From assembly GCA_002083365.1 (NCBI GenBank), contig LVWS01000033.1, positions 496,001-560,000 on the forward strand: a DNA stretch of 64,000 nt, written 5' to 3'. Positions 35,859 to 45,319 of this stretch are shown one piece after another (position 1 is the stretch's first letter; each line of letters begins with the position of its first letter). Below the pieces are notes generated by a model. That model did no database searches. It was not told the DNA's origin and was given only the letters and a program-made list of their open reading frames with translations. The position numbers and the translations under genes are program-made. Source of the stretch: Nitrospira sp. SG-bin1. GTDB taxonomy: Bacteria > Nitrospirota > Nitrospiria > Nitrospirales > Nitrospiraceae.

Positions 35859-35889
35859 ACTATCTATCAGGTTCTTGCAGCGGTTCGTG

Positions 35890-36639
35890 ATGCGGCTGAT
35901 TTACGGGCTCACTCTGGTGGTTCTTACCGTCGTTTTCTCTATCTGGCCCGTTGAGGCGCAGGCGCCGCAGGCTACTTATCCCGAGGTGATGAGTGACGCA
36001 GCCGTATCCCACGATGCTCACAAGGGGCATGGAGGTGGTGCGTGGGAGGGCTCGGCTCAAGGCGTAGCCTACTCCGAGTTCAACCATCGGTTTGTCGGCT
36101 TGTTTGTAATACTGGTCGGCTTGGCGGAACTAGGGCATGCGCTGCGATACCCCCTGCCGTTCTGGATCCGTCTGGTTCTGCCGAGCGCCTTGGCGATCAT
36201 CGGGCCCTATCTGCTGATCTGGAGTGACCATGAGGCTTGGCCGATTGGGCGGCTCAGCTTTGCGCAAACTTTTTTTGGGCAAGATCAGGAAATCATCCAG
36301 CATAAATTTTATGGAGTGTTTGGCACGACGGCTTCGGTGAGTGAGACGTTTCGCCGTATGGGGTGGGCTCGGCACCCGGCCTGGGCGGCGCCATTATTTT
36401 TTCTCGGCTCGGTGGGGGCCCTCCTGCTCTTTTTCCATTCCCATGGGAATCATCCCGCGAATCAGACGATCGAACTGCACCATGCCTTGCTCGGCAGCCT
36501 CGGGATCGGCGCTGCCGTCTCAAATGCCATGGTCTCCTGGGCGTCCGGTACTTCTGGACAGACGATGAAACGGTGGGAAGTGGCATGGGCGACATGTGTG
36601 ATCGCCATGGGTCTTCAGCTGCTCGTGTATTTTGAATAA
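35890..36639 (+). CDS. His-rich multi-pass membrane protein
   Basis: 249 residues. Signal peptide or first TM (RLIYGLTLVVLTVVFSIW, then PVEAQA), a His-rich segment DAAVSHDAHKGHGGG, then about five TM helices (FVGLFVILVGLAELGHAL, LVLPSALAIIGPYLLIW, APLFFLGSVGALLLFF). Many His residues (HSHGNH, ELHHALLG) suggest metal or proton handling; family not recognised. Start taken as ATG 35890; in-frame GTG 35887 and TTG 35875 are alternatives. Confidence 0.65.
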   Translation: MRLIYGLTLVVLTVVFSIWPVEAQAPQATYPEVMSDAAVSHDAHKGHGGGAWEGSAQGVAYSEFNHRFVGLFVILVGLAELGHALRYPLPFWIRLVLPSALAIIGPYLLIWSDHEAWPIGRLSFAQTFFGQDQEIIQHKFYGVFGTTASVSETFRRMGWARHPAWAAPLFFLGSVGALLLFFHSHGNHPANQTIELHHALLGSLGIGAAVSNAMVSWASGTSGQTMKRWEVAWATCVIAMGLQLLVYFE

Positions 36640-36773
36640 CGGACGTGACATGGCCACTATGATTTGACACCTTTCGGAGGCCTGTGCTACGTCTACTTGC
36701 TCTTTGTCATTCTTGACACGCGATACAGCTCTAGCCAGCCGAGAGAGTCAGGCCGGATAGAGGAGGAAACATT

Positions 36774-37532
36774 ATGGGTGGACATAGTCATTGGGCGACC
36801 ATCAAGCGTCATAAGTCGGCGCAAGATGCGAAGCGCGGGAAAATTTTCACCAGAATCATCAGGGAGCTCACGATCGCGGCACGTTCCGGTGGAGACCCGG
36901 ATGGAAATCCACGGTTGCGTCTGGCCATCGCCAAAGCCAAGGAAGCCAATATGCCTGGCGATACGATGAAGAAAGCCATTCAGCGCGGGACGGGGGAGTT
37001 GCCCGGCGTGACCTACGAGGAGTTCACTCTTGAAGGCTATGGTCCGGGCGGGACGGCCTTGCTTCTGGAGATCACAAGCGACAATCGGAATCGAACGGTG
37101 GCGGAGATTCGAAGTCTGTTCACGAAGAATCATGGGAATATGGCCGAGGCGGGCGCCGTGGCATGGCAGTTTCAGAAGAAGGGTCTGTTGACGATTGAAC
37201 CGGGCAAGGTCGAGGAGGACACACTGCTCTCATTGGCATTGGACGCCGGAGCCGAGGATGTCAAAACCGGTGAGAAATCCATCGAGGTCATCACCGGACC
37301 TCATGAGTTTGAAGCCGTGAAAAAAGCGCTGGCGGATGCCAAGATCGAAACGACGCTTGCGGAAATTACGTACTTACCGCAGAATACCATCCGACTCGAA
37401 GAGAAGTCCGCCGAGCAAATGCTGAGGTTGATGGAAATCCTGGACGAACATGATGACGTTCAGAAGGTCCATGCCAATTTCGACATTCCGGACGAAGTGA
37501 TGGAGAAAGTCGCTGCGACGGCGGCGGGATGA
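36774..37532 (+). CDS. yebC: YebC/PmpR-family regulator or translation factor
   Basis: 252 residues. N-terminus MGGHSHWATIKRHKSAQDAK, then RGKIFTRIIREL, NPRLRLAIAKAKEANMPGDT and YGPGGTALLLEITSDNRNRT are the signature YebC/TACO1 segments; length is typical. Good GAGGAAAC ribosome site. YebC proteins act on gene expression (DNA-binding or relief of ribosome stalling). Usually next to ruvC; here ruvA follows after 46 bp. Confidence 0.95.
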   Translation: MGGHSHWATIKRHKSAQDAKRGKIFTRIIRELTIAARSGGDPDGNPRLRLAIAKAKEANMPGDTMKKAIQRGTGELPGVTYEEFTLEGYGPGGTALLLEITSDNRNRTVAEIRSLFTKNHGNMAEAGAVAWQFQKKGLLTIEPGKVEEDTLLSLALDAGAEDVKTGEKSIEVITGPHEFEAVKKALADAKIETTLAEITYLPQNTIRLEEKSAEQMLRLMEILDEHDDVQKVHANFDIPDEVMEKVAATAAG

Positions 37533-37578
37533 CCCGCAGTTCACCACCATGGTTCTTGCCTTCGGGTAACGATACGAC

Positions 37579-38187
37579 ATGATCGCCTTTCTCACGGGGC
37601 GGTTGGCCTTCAAGGCACCCACGCACCTCACGCTCGATGTGCAGGGGGTCGGGTACGAAGTGCACATTCCCCTCAGCACCTATTACGCCCTGCCGAATCT
37701 CGACGAGGTGACCGCGCTGAACATTCATACGCATCTCCGCGAGGATGCCATTCAGCTGTTCGGCTTCATTTCCCAAAGCGAGAAGGAATCGTTTCTGTTG
37801 CTGACCAGCGTATCGGGCATCGGTCCGAAGCTCGCCCTCAGCGTGCTGTCGAGCCTGTCAGTCACGGATCTGGTTCACGCCATCCAATCCGAAGACATCG
37901 ACAAACTCGCGACGGTTCCGGGCATAGGAAAGAAATCGGCCGGTCGCCTTGCTCTTGAACTCAAGGACAGGATCGGCAAAGTCAACGGTGTCCCCTCCCG
38001 TTCTATGGCGACCGAGACGTCCGGGTTTGATGTGTCCTACGAGGACGCGCTCTCGGCCCTGATAAACTTGGGCTATCGCGCTCAGGATGCCAAAGAGGCC
38101 TTAAAGCGAGTCACCAAAACGGCCACAGGCCCACTGGCGCTGAAGGAACTCATTCGCCAAGGGCTCAAAGAACTTGCAAGGGGGTAG
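37579..38187 (+). CDS. ruvA: Holliday junction branch migration protein RuvA
   Basis: 202 residues. OB-fold start MIAFLTGRLAFKAPTHLTLD, VGYEVHIPLSTYY, then two helix-hairpin-helix motifs (VSGIGPKLALSVLSS; VPGIGKKSAGRLALELKD) and the C-terminal domain III (YEDALSALINLGYRAQDAKE). Tetramer that holds the Holliday junction for RuvB. Normal length. No ruvC beside it. Confidence 0.95.
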   Translation: MIAFLTGRLAFKAPTHLTLDVQGVGYEVHIPLSTYYALPNLDEVTALNIHTHLREDAIQLFGFISQSEKESFLLLTSVSGIGPKLALSVLSSLSVTDLVHAIQSEDIDKLATVPGIGKKSAGRLALELKDRIGKVNGVPSRSMATETSGFDVSYEDALSALINLGYRAQDAKEALKRVTKTATGPLALKELIRQGLKELARG

Positions 38188-38188
38188 G

Positions 38189-38680
38189 ATGATGCCTATC
38201 CGTATAAGGAACGTAGTCAAGCCACTCCTGTACAGTATTCCTATCGGCGCGGTGCTCATGGGGCTATTCCCGCCTGTCAGCATGGCTCAAGTCGTTCAAG
38301 ATCAGAAGAGCATCAGAATGACTTGCGGATCGTGCCCGGATGGGTATGCGACGACGGGCGTTACTCAATCCCCGGAAATATGCAAAGAGGGCGATCCGAC
38401 CCTCGTGCAATGCGTGCCCCTCGGGGCAAACATGCTGGCCGTGTGCGGACCTTGTCCGGACGGCTATGCCGAAATAGGAAGTTCCTCGGTACCTGCTCGG
38501 TGTGGGAGCCAAGACGGAGGGCGGTTGTCACAATGTCAGTTGAGGAAAATGGAGCACAATTTCCCCGACGCGACCCAGGGCTATAAAAAATGTCCCCCTG
38601 ACTGCGGCAGTACGGTCCAGCCTGGACAAGGGGCCCTGTCGCCTCCCCCAAAGTATCAACAGTTGCCGGAGAACAAGTAG
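38189..38680 (+). CDS. secreted Cys-rich hypothetical protein
   Basis: 163 residues. Signal peptide ending near SMA (VLMGLFPPVSMA). Two repeats of a Cys-rich unit (CGSCPDGYATTGV... and CGPCPDGYAEIGS...), about ten Cys in all, likely disulfide-linked in the periplasm. Ends with a Pro-rich tail. Function unknown. It sits between ruvA (stop 38187) and ruvB, so it is co-transcribed with them. Confidence 0.7.
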   Translation: MMPIRIRNVVKPLLYSIPIGAVLMGLFPPVSMAQVVQDQKSIRMTCGSCPDGYATTGVTQSPEICKEGDPTLVQCVPLGANMLAVCGPCPDGYAEIGSSSVPARCGSQDGGRLSQCQLRKMEHNFPDATQGYKKCPPDCGSTVQPGQGALSPPPKYQQLPENK

Positions 38681-38696
38681 ACACGAGCGTCGCACT

Positions 38697-39701
38697 ATGA
38701 CTGAACGGTTCGTGACTAATCGCGCCACGGACGAGGAGCGGGGTCAGGAAAATGTCCTTCGGCCCCAGACGCTCGATGAGTATGTCGGCCAAGAGAAAAT
38801 GAAAGAGTCGCTTCGTATTTGTATCGAAGCGGCCAAGCAGCGGGGAGAAGCCCTTGATCATGCCATTTTCTACGGACCGCCCGGTTTAGGCAAGACGACC
38901 ATCGCCCACATTATCGCCAGAGAGATGGGCGCGACCTTGCGGTCCACGTCCGGGTTGGTCTTAGCCCATGCCGGTGACTTGGCGGCCATCCTGACCAATC
39001 TTCAGGAGCATGATGTGCTCTTTATCGACGAGATTCACCGCCTCCCCGCATCCGTCGAGGAAGCGCTGTATCCAGCCATGGAGGACTTCCAACTGGATCT
39101 GGTGATTGGACAGGGGCCTGCTGCCAGAACCGTCAAGCTGGATTTGCCTCGGTTCACCCTGGTCGGGGCAACGACCAGGGCCGGTTCACTGACATCCCCG
39201 TTGCGGGACCGATTCGGCCTGGTCTATCGGTTGGAATTCTATGAGCCGTTTGAGCTGGAGGCCATCGTGACGCGTTCGGCCGGAGTCTTAGGCATTGGGA
39301 TCGATCGGGAGGGTGCTGCGGAGATCTCACACCGCGCGCGTGGAACTCCTCGGATCGTCAACCGACTGATTCGGCGGATCAGGGACTATGCCCAAGTCAA
39401 GGCTGATGGGCATATCACCGCACAGGTGGCCAAGGAGGGGTTGGCCTGGGTGGGCATCGATGAAGCTGGGTTCGATGAAATGGACCGCAAGATCCTGATG
39501 ACCATCATGGAAAAGTTCAATGGGGGACCCGTCGGAGTGGAATCCTTGGCGGCCGCCGTCCAGGAAGACAAGGGCACGATCGAGGATGTGTATGAGCCCT
39601 ATTTGATCCAAGCCGGTTTCCTTGATCGTACCGGTCGTGGTCGACAAGTGACTCGTTTGGCGTACGATCACTTTAAGCGGGCTTCTCCCTTACTCATGTA
39701 G
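38697..39701 (+). CDS. ruvB: Holliday junction branch migration ATPase RuvB
   Basis: 334 residues. LRPQTLDEYVGQEKMKESL start, Walker A GPPGLGKTTIAHII, Walker B VLFIDEIHRLPASVEEALY, sensor ATTRAGSLTSPLRDRFG, arginine finger RDRFG, and winged-helix end (DRTGRGRQVTRLAYDHF). Normal length. Works with RuvA; 16 bp after the Cys-rich gene. Confidence 0.97.
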   Translation: MTERFVTNRATDEERGQENVLRPQTLDEYVGQEKMKESLRICIEAAKQRGEALDHAIFYGPPGLGKTTIAHIIAREMGATLRSTSGLVLAHAGDLAAILTNLQEHDVLFIDEIHRLPASVEEALYPAMEDFQLDLVIGQGPAARTVKLDLPRFTLVGATTRAGSLTSPLRDRFGLVYRLEFYEPFELEAIVTRSAGVLGIGIDREGAAEISHRARGTPRIVNRLIRRIRDYAQVKADGHITAQVAKEGLAWVGIDEAGFDEMDRKILMTIMEKFNGGPVGVESLAAAVQEDKGTIEDVYEPYLIQAGFLDRTGRGRQVTRLAYDHFKRASPLLM

Positions 39702-39748
39702 TAACCGGCATCCTATCTCTTCCCAACTCCTATTACCAAGCGCTATCC

Positions 39749-39778
39749 TTGCAATAGATTCGATCGTTCCTGTAGAAT
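39749..39778 (+). promoter_or_regulatory. possible sigma-70 promoter for the aromatic operon
   Basis: TTGCAA (-35 like) and TAGAAT (-10 like) separated by 18 bases, upstream of pheA in the 137-bp spacer after ruvB. Sequence match only. Confidence 0.35.
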
Positions 39779-39871
39779 TCCCCACTTGTCTCTACGATTT
39801 CCTTTCCCCCCGGGGATCGGAAAGCCCCCCGCGATCCGATGTCTGAGGCGAGACTCCGCATGTCCAGAGAT

Positions 39872-40936
39872 ATGTCAGAATATCGTAAGGAAATCGACAG
39901 GATCGATGATGAAATTATTCGACTGCTCAATGAACGGTCGAAATGCGTCATCGAAATCGGCAAGCTCAAAAAAGAAAAGGATGCGAATGCCAACCTCCAT
40001 ACCGCCGGCCGGGAGGCGGAGATCATCGAACGGCTCACGAAACTCAACACAGGCCCTTTCCCCAGCGAAGCCATCCCATCGGTCTATCGAGAGATTATGT
40101 CGGCCTCCTTGTCACTTGAGGCTCCCCAGAAGGTAGCGTACTTGGGGCCGCGGGCCACCTTCACCCACATGGCTTGCATGCAGAAATTCGGCTCGTCCGT
40201 CCAGTATGTCCCGGTCCAGAGCATTAAAGAGGTGTTCAGCGAGGTCGAGCGGGGTCGGGCCAATTTCGGGGTGGTGCCGATTGAAAACACCACGGAGGGT
40301 GTCGTGAATCACACCCTCGACATGTTTATCGATTCCAGCTTGTTGATCTATGGAGAAATTCTTCAAGAGGTTTCGCACCATCTGCTGTCGAAAACGGGGC
40401 TCATCGAGGACGTGAAGAAAATCTACTCCCATCCCCATGCCCTTGCGCAATGCCGGAATTGGCTGGAGACCAATCTGCCGCATGTCCCCGCGGTTGAAGT
40501 CGCCAGCACGGCTCGGGCCGCCGAACTGTGTATCGATGAACCGGCCTCGGCTGCCATTGCATCAGAGCTGGCCGGCCATCTCTACGGGTTGAAAGTCATC
40601 AAGGCTCGTATCGAAGACAATTTGAATAATTTCACGCGCTTCCTGATTCTGTCTCAAAAACCGTCGGAGCGGACCGGGAAAGATAAGACCTCATTGATGC
40701 TGTCCGTGAAGGATAAAGTCGGGGCTCTCTATGACCTGCTCCGTCCTTTCGCCTCCCATGGAATCAATATGACGAAGATCGAATCCCGCCCCTCTCAACG
40801 CAAGGCGTGGGAGTACATTTTCTTTGTGGATGTCGAAGGACATATGAATGAAGAGCGCGTCAATAGGGCGATTGAAGAAGTGAAAGCGCGCTGCCTCTTT
40901 ATGAAGATTTTAGGCTCCTATCCGATCCATAGCTGA
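39872..40936 (+). CDS. pheA: bifunctional chorismate mutase/prephenate dehydratase (P-protein)
   Basis: 354 residues. Chorismate mutase domain (~1-90): YRKEIDRIDDEIIRLLNERS then KCVIEIGKLKKEKD. Prephenate dehydratase (~95-270): VAYLGPRATFTHMA, VPIENTTEGVVNHTLDM, ISHHLLSK-type segment and TRFLILSQ. ACT domain (~285-350): MLSVKDKVGALYDLLRPFAS, NMTKIESRPSQRKAWEYIFF, for phenylalanine feedback. An ATG at 39839 is in frame; ATG 39872 gives the usual start of the mutase domain. First of the rightward aromatic gene run. Confidence 0.92.
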   Translation: MSEYRKEIDRIDDEIIRLLNERSKCVIEIGKLKKEKDANANLHTAGREAEIIERLTKLNTGPFPSEAIPSVYREIMSASLSLEAPQKVAYLGPRATFTHMACMQKFGSSVQYVPVQSIKEVFSEVERGRANFGVVPIENTTEGVVNHTLDMFIDSSLLIYGEILQEVSHHLLSKTGLIEDVKKIYSHPHALAQCRNWLETNLPHVPAVEVASTARAAELCIDEPASAAIASELAGHLYGLKVIKARIEDNLNNFTRFLILSQKPSERTGKDKTSLMLSVKDKVGALYDLLRPFASHGINMTKIESRPSQRKAWEYIFFVDVEGHMNEERVNRAIEEVKARCLFMKILGSYPIHS

Positions 40937-40938
40937 CC

Positions 40939-42024
40939 ATGGCACTACAGGTTCATCCCGATATCCGATCTCTCAGTCCGTACGTTCCCGGCAAGCCGAT
41001 CGACGAACTGCAACGGGAGCTTGGGCTCTCACGCGTGATCAAACTTGCCTCCAACGAGAATCCGCTGGGGCCCTCGCCGAAGGCCTTGGCCGCATTGGCC
41101 GGTGCAGAGGACATGCTGCATCGATATCCGGACGGAGGCGGCTATCAACTTCGGCAGAAGATTGCGGATCGTTGGAAGGTGGCCGGGGATCAGGTCATCC
41201 TCGGCAACGGGTCCGATGAAATCCTTGGCTTGTTGGCCAGGACATTCTTGACTCCTGGTGATGAAGCCATCATGGCTGATCACACGTTCGTGATCTATAA
41301 GATGGAGGTCACGGCGGTCCACGGTAAGCCGGTGGTCGTGCCTCTCGTCAACTGGGCTCACGATCTTGAATCAATGGTACGCGTCGTAACGCCACGCACG
41401 CGATTGCTCTTCCTTTGCAATCCCAATAATCCCACCGGGACGATCGTGTCGCGGGACGCGGTTGATCGACTCATGGCCAACGTGTCCCATGACGTCATCG
41501 TCGTGTTCGACGAAGCCTACTTTGAATATGTCCGCAATCCGCAGTTTCCCGATGCGATGGCGTATGTGAAGCAGGGGCGGAATGCGATTGTCCTGAGGAC
41601 GTTCTCCAAGATCTATGGACTCGCCGGATTACGCATCGGATACGGAATGAGTACTCCGGAGATCATCGACTACCTGAATAGAGTGCGCCCTCCGTTCAAT
41701 GCCAACAGTCTTGCCCAGAAGGCCGCCCTGGCCGCATTGGGAGATGATGAGCATGTGGCCAGGAGTCGGGCCGTCAACGCAGCCGGGATGGAGCACATTG
41801 AGCAGGGGTTGCGCGCCTTAGGATTGACTCCTATTCCGAGCGAGACCAATTTTCTTTATTTTGATGCGAAACAGGATGGACGAGGGGTGTTCGAAGCATT
41901 GCTCCGAGAAGGGATTATTGTGCGGCACATTGAGGGAACCATGCTTCGTGTCACCATCGGTCAACCCGACGAGAATGCTGCCTTCCTCCAGGCTCTCGAG
42001 AAAGTCTTGAATGGAGGTCGGTGA
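40939..42024 (+). CDS. hisC: histidinol-phosphate / aromatic aminotransferase
   Basis: 361-residue class I/II PLP aminotransferase. ASNENPLGPSPKAL, FDEAYFEYV, RTFSKIYGLAGLRIGYG (Lys binds PLP) and the Arg near the end (ETNFLYFDAKQDG ... LRVTIG) are HisC motifs. In this gene cluster it probably transaminates phenylpyruvate and hydroxyphenylpyruvate as well as (or instead of) histidinol phosphate; this is inferred from context. 2 bp after pheA. Confidence 0.9.
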   Translation: MALQVHPDIRSLSPYVPGKPIDELQRELGLSRVIKLASNENPLGPSPKALAALAGAEDMLHRYPDGGGYQLRQKIADRWKVAGDQVILGNGSDEILGLLARTFLTPGDEAIMADHTFVIYKMEVTAVHGKPVVVPLVNWAHDLESMVRVVTPRTRLLFLCNPNNPTGTIVSRDAVDRLMANVSHDVIVVFDEAYFEYVRNPQFPDAMAYVKQGRNAIVLRTFSKIYGLAGLRIGYGMSTPEIIDYLNRVRPPFNANSLAQKAALAALGDDEHVARSRAVNAAGMEHIEQGLRALGLTPIPSETNFLYFDAKQDGRGVFEALLREGIIVRHIEGTMLRVTIGQPDENAAFLQALEKVLNGGR

Positions 42025-42042
42025 GAATATAGTGAGGAAATT

Positions 42043-43056
42043 ATGATCATCGTGTTGAAACCTGAGGCTTCGGAAAGTGAAGTGGATCACATTATCGACC
42101 GACTGCGCGATCTGGGCTTGAAATCGCAGATCTCCACGGGCCAGGAACGCACCATCATCGGTGTCATCGGAGACGATCGCATCCTGCACAATCAGCCCTT
42201 GACGGCACTTCCTGGGGTTGAAAGCGTTCTGCCGATCCTTGCCCCCTGGAAGCTGGTCAGCCGTGAGTTTAAGAAGGAGGCGACGATCATCGATGTCGGA
42301 GGCGTCAAGATTGGAGCGAACAAGCTGGCCATCATGGCAGGACCCTGTGCGGTCGAACGGCTCGAACTCACCGTGGGGATTGCGCATGAAGTCAAGGCTG
42401 CAGGAGCCACGATTCTGCGGGGGGGAGCCTATAAACCCAGAACATCACCCTATTCCTTTCAGGGGTTGGGTCGTGAAGGGCTTGACTACTTGGTTGAAGC
42501 GAGGAAACAGACGGGATTACCCGTGGTCAGCGAAATTCTAGACACCCGGGATATCGAGCTCTTTCTCGAAAAAGCGGACATTATTCAAATCGGCGCACGG
42601 AACATGCAGAACTTCGAGCTCCTGAAGGAAGTCGGCGCCTATGATAAACCGGTCCTCCTGAAACGAGGCTTGTCCGCGACCATCAAGGAATTTCTCCTGT
42701 CGGCCGAGTACATCATGTCACGCGGAAACCAGAACGTGATGCTGTGTGAACGGGGGATTCGTACGTTCGAAACTCAATATCGCAACACGTTGGATCTCGC
42801 GGCCATTCCCACCTTGAAAGAGCTTTCGCATCTCCCGGTCATCGTTGATCCCAGTCATGCCACGGGTAAGTGGGATTTAGTCGCTCCGATGTCAAAGGCG
42901 GCGGTCGCCGCCGGCGCCGATGGCCTGCTCATCGAGGTTCATTCGAATCCGGAATGTGCGTTGTGTGACGGTGAGGAATCCATCAAACCCTCGAAGTTCA
43001 AGGCCTTGATGACCGATCTCAGAAATATCGCGAAAGCCGTGGGTCGAGAGCTGTAG
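42043..43056 (+). CDS. aroF: 3-deoxy-7-phosphoheptulonate synthase (DAHP synthase, type I beta)
   Basis: 337 residues. An N-terminal ferredoxin-like regulatory domain (MIIVLKPEASESEVDHIIDR) precedes the TIM barrel: MAGPCAVERLELTV, LRGGAYKPRTSPYSFQGLG, DIIQIGARNMQNFELLKE, VLLKRGLSATIKEFLLSAEY, VIVDPSHATGKWDLV and GADGLLIEVHSNPECALCDG. First enzyme of the shikimate pathway, joining PEP and erythrose-4-phosphate. 18 bp after hisC. Confidence 0.95.
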   Translation: MIIVLKPEASESEVDHIIDRLRDLGLKSQISTGQERTIIGVIGDDRILHNQPLTALPGVESVLPILAPWKLVSREFKKEATIIDVGGVKIGANKLAIMAGPCAVERLELTVGIAHEVKAAGATILRGGAYKPRTSPYSFQGLGREGLDYLVEARKQTGLPVVSEILDTRDIELFLEKADIIQIGARNMQNFELLKEVGAYDKPVLLKRGLSATIKEFLLSAEYIMSRGNQNVMLCERGIRTFETQYRNTLDLAAIPTLKELSHLPVIVDPSHATGKWDLVAPMSKAAVAAGADGLLIEVHSNPECALCDGEESIKPSKFKALMTDLRNIAKAVGREL

Positions 43057-43063
43057 AGACGAT

Positions 43064-43957
43064 ATGGCCGTTCACTTCAAGCACGTCGCGATCATCGGTG
43101 TGGGGCTGATCGGTGGATCGTTGGGCATGATTCTCCGGCGAAAAGCGTTGGCGGATCACGTGGTCGGCGTCGGCCGTCGGGTCGAAAATCTCAAGGCGTC
43201 GGTAGCGTTGGGGGCGATCGATCGATATGTGGCCGATCCTCAAGAGGGAGTGCGTGGTTCGGACTTGATCGTCCTGGCGACACCTGTCGATACCTATGAG
43301 CGACATCTGCACGAGTGGGCCCATTGTCTTGCTCCCGGCGCGATCGTCAGTGATGTGGGAAGTGTGAAAGGCACCTTGGTCGAACGGTCGGAAGCAACCA
43401 TGCCGGCGGGTGTGCATTTTGTGGGAGCCCATCCTATAGCGGGAAAAGAAAAGACGGGTGTTGCGGCGGGGTCGGATCAATTGTTCAAAGGAGCACGCTG
43501 TATTTTGACACCGACACGACGAACGGACCCGACGGCACTGGATCGGGTGAGACAGCTCTGGGAAGAGGCCGGTTCCATTGTCTTAACGATGGATCCGCAT
43601 CTGCACGACCAAATTCTAGGCGCTGTCAGTCATCTGCCCCATGTGGCGGCCTTTGCCCTTATGAATGCCTTGGCCGAGCTTCGAGACCAGCAGATTCCAT
43701 CGTTGGATCTCGCCGGTCATTCAGGAGGAGGCTTACGGGATACGACCAGGATTGCGGCAAGTTCCCCGGAAATGTGGCGGGATATTTTCTTGTGGAATCG
43801 GGATAATGTAGCGTCCTATCTCGACCGATATGTGCGCGCTCTGGAAGAATTGAAGCAGCTGATCAAAACAGGGGATGCAGCCGGCATCGAGAAGTTACTT
43901 GAGCGGGCCAAAGGCGAACGTGAAAAGTTGAATGGTTTTTCTTCGAGCCACCCATGA
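43064..43957 (+). CDS. tyrA: prephenate dehydrogenase
   Basis: 297 residues. NAD-binding IIGVGLIGGSLGMILRR, then LATPVDTYE, SDVGSVKG, GAHPIAGKEKTGVAAG, and a C-terminal helical dimer domain with SHLPHVAAFALMNAL and GGGLRDTTRIAASSPEMW. Converts prephenate to 4-hydroxyphenylpyruvate for tyrosine. No ACT domain. Start 7 bp after aroF; its end overlaps aroA by 4 bp. Confidence 0.94.
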   Translation: MAVHFKHVAIIGVGLIGGSLGMILRRKALADHVVGVGRRVENLKASVALGAIDRYVADPQEGVRGSDLIVLATPVDTYERHLHEWAHCLAPGAIVSDVGSVKGTLVERSEATMPAGVHFVGAHPIAGKEKTGVAAGSDQLFKGARCILTPTRRTDPTALDRVRQLWEEAGSIVLTMDPHLHDQILGAVSHLPHVAAFALMNALAELRDQQIPSLDLAGHSGGGLRDTTRIAASSPEMWRDIFLWNRDNVASYLDRYVRALEELKQLIKTGDAAGIEKLLERAKGEREKLNGFSSSHP

Positions 43958-45276
43958 CATCAATGACGATCACCCCGGGCCGGCCACTCAGAGGAACGAC
44001 GACCGTTCCCGGTGATAAGTCTCTCACCCATCGGGCCATCATTCTTACTTCACTGGCAGAAGGCACGAGTACGATAGGGAGTTACTGTCAGGGAGAAGAT
44101 TGTCTGAACACGATGAGGGCCTTTCAGGGGCTGGGTATCCCCATTATGCAGAGTCCCACCGAGTTAACCGTCAACGGGAAGGGGTTTTGGGGATTATCCG
44201 AGCCAAGCGCCCCGATCGATTGCGGCAATTCCGGAACCGGTATCCGTCTGCTCGCGGGGATCCTGGCAGGGCAAGATTTTTTCTCCATCCTCACGGGCGA
44301 CGAGTCGATCAGGCGGCGCCCCATGGGGCGGGTCGTCAAGCCGCTGCGCGAGATGGGTGCGGTGATCGGAGGCCGTAAAGGCGGAGAACTCGCTCCCTTG
44401 GCGATAACGGGAGCCGGCCTCCATGGGATCGAGTACGCGTCGTCCGTAGCCAGCGCACAGATCAAGTCGTCGCTCCTGCTCGCCGGCCTCTTCGCTCAAG
44501 GGCAGACTCGATATAAGGAACCCAGTTTGTCCCGAGACCATACGGAACGGATGTTTCAGTTCTTTGATATTCCTCTCACGAGAGAAGGCGATACCCTGGT
44601 TTTACAAGGGCGTCCTTCGGTCGGATGGCCAGGCGTGCAGATGACCATTCCCGGTGATTTCTCGGCCGCCGCGTTCTTCATCGTGGGAGCGTCGATCGTG
44701 GAAGGATCCGATATCACCATCTACAATGTCGGGATGAATCCGACCAGAACCGGTCTCATCGAAGTCATGAGAACGATGGGAGCCGACATTCAAATTCTTG
44801 GGCTGCGAGAAGCAGCCGGTGAACCGGTGGGGGATCTTCGTGTGAAATCATCTCCATTGAAGGGCGTGATGATCGGCCACGACCTCATTCCAAAAACAAT
44901 CGATGAATTTCCGGTATTGTGCGTGGCGGCCGCTGTGGCAGAGGGGGACACGGTGATTTCCGGGGCAGAGGAATTGCGGGTCAAAGAAAGCGATCGGATT
45001 GCGACCATGAGTCGCGAGTTGAAGGCCATGGGGGCGCTCATTGAGGAACGGCCGGATGGAATGGTCATCCGCGGATTAGGCCGAGGGGGAGAGAACGGCC
45101 GACTCAAAGCATCGGACCAAGCCGAAAGCCATGGGGATCATCGTGTGGCGATGTCGCTCGCCATTGGCGGACTGACGGCGGAGGAACGCATGACGATCGC
45201 CGACACGGGCTGTGTCGATACATCATTTCCGAACTTCGACAAGGTACTCACTGATCTGTTGACGCGGCGCGTGTGA
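43954..45276 (+). CDS. aroA: 3-phosphoshikimate 1-carboxyvinyltransferase (EPSP synthase)
   Basis: 440 residues. PGDKSLTHRAIILTSLAEGT, GNSGTGIRLLAGILAG, RRPMGRVVKPLREMGA, SSVASAQIKSSLLLAGLF, PGDFSAAAFFIVGASIV, ELRVKESDRIATMSRELKAM and SHGDHRVAMSLAIGGL are the family motifs. The Gly-Asn-Ser-Gly-Thr-Gly phosphate loop is intact. Transfers enolpyruvyl to shikimate-3-phosphate. ATGA overlap with tyrA. Confidence 0.96.
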   Translation: MTSMTITPGRPLRGTTTVPGDKSLTHRAIILTSLAEGTSTIGSYCQGEDCLNTMRAFQGLGIPIMQSPTELTVNGKGFWGLSEPSAPIDCGNSGTGIRLLAGILAGQDFFSILTGDESIRRRPMGRVVKPLREMGAVIGGRKGGELAPLAITGAGLHGIEYASSVASAQIKSSLLLAGLFAQGQTRYKEPSLSRDHTERMFQFFDIPLTREGDTLVLQGRPSVGWPGVQMTIPGDFSAAAFFIVGASIVEGSDITIYNVGMNPTRTGLIEVMRTMGADIQILGLREAAGEPVGDLRVKSSPLKGVMIGHDLIPKTIDEFPVLCVAAAVAEGDTVISGAEELRVKESDRIATMSRELKAMGALIEERPDGMVIRGLGRGGENGRLKASDQAESHGDHRVAMSLAIGGLTAEERMTIADTGCVDTSFPNFDKVLTDLLTRRV

Positions 45277-45319
45277 ACGCATGCGTCCGATTGGTCTGTT
45301 CAAAAAGGAGAAGCGCTGA

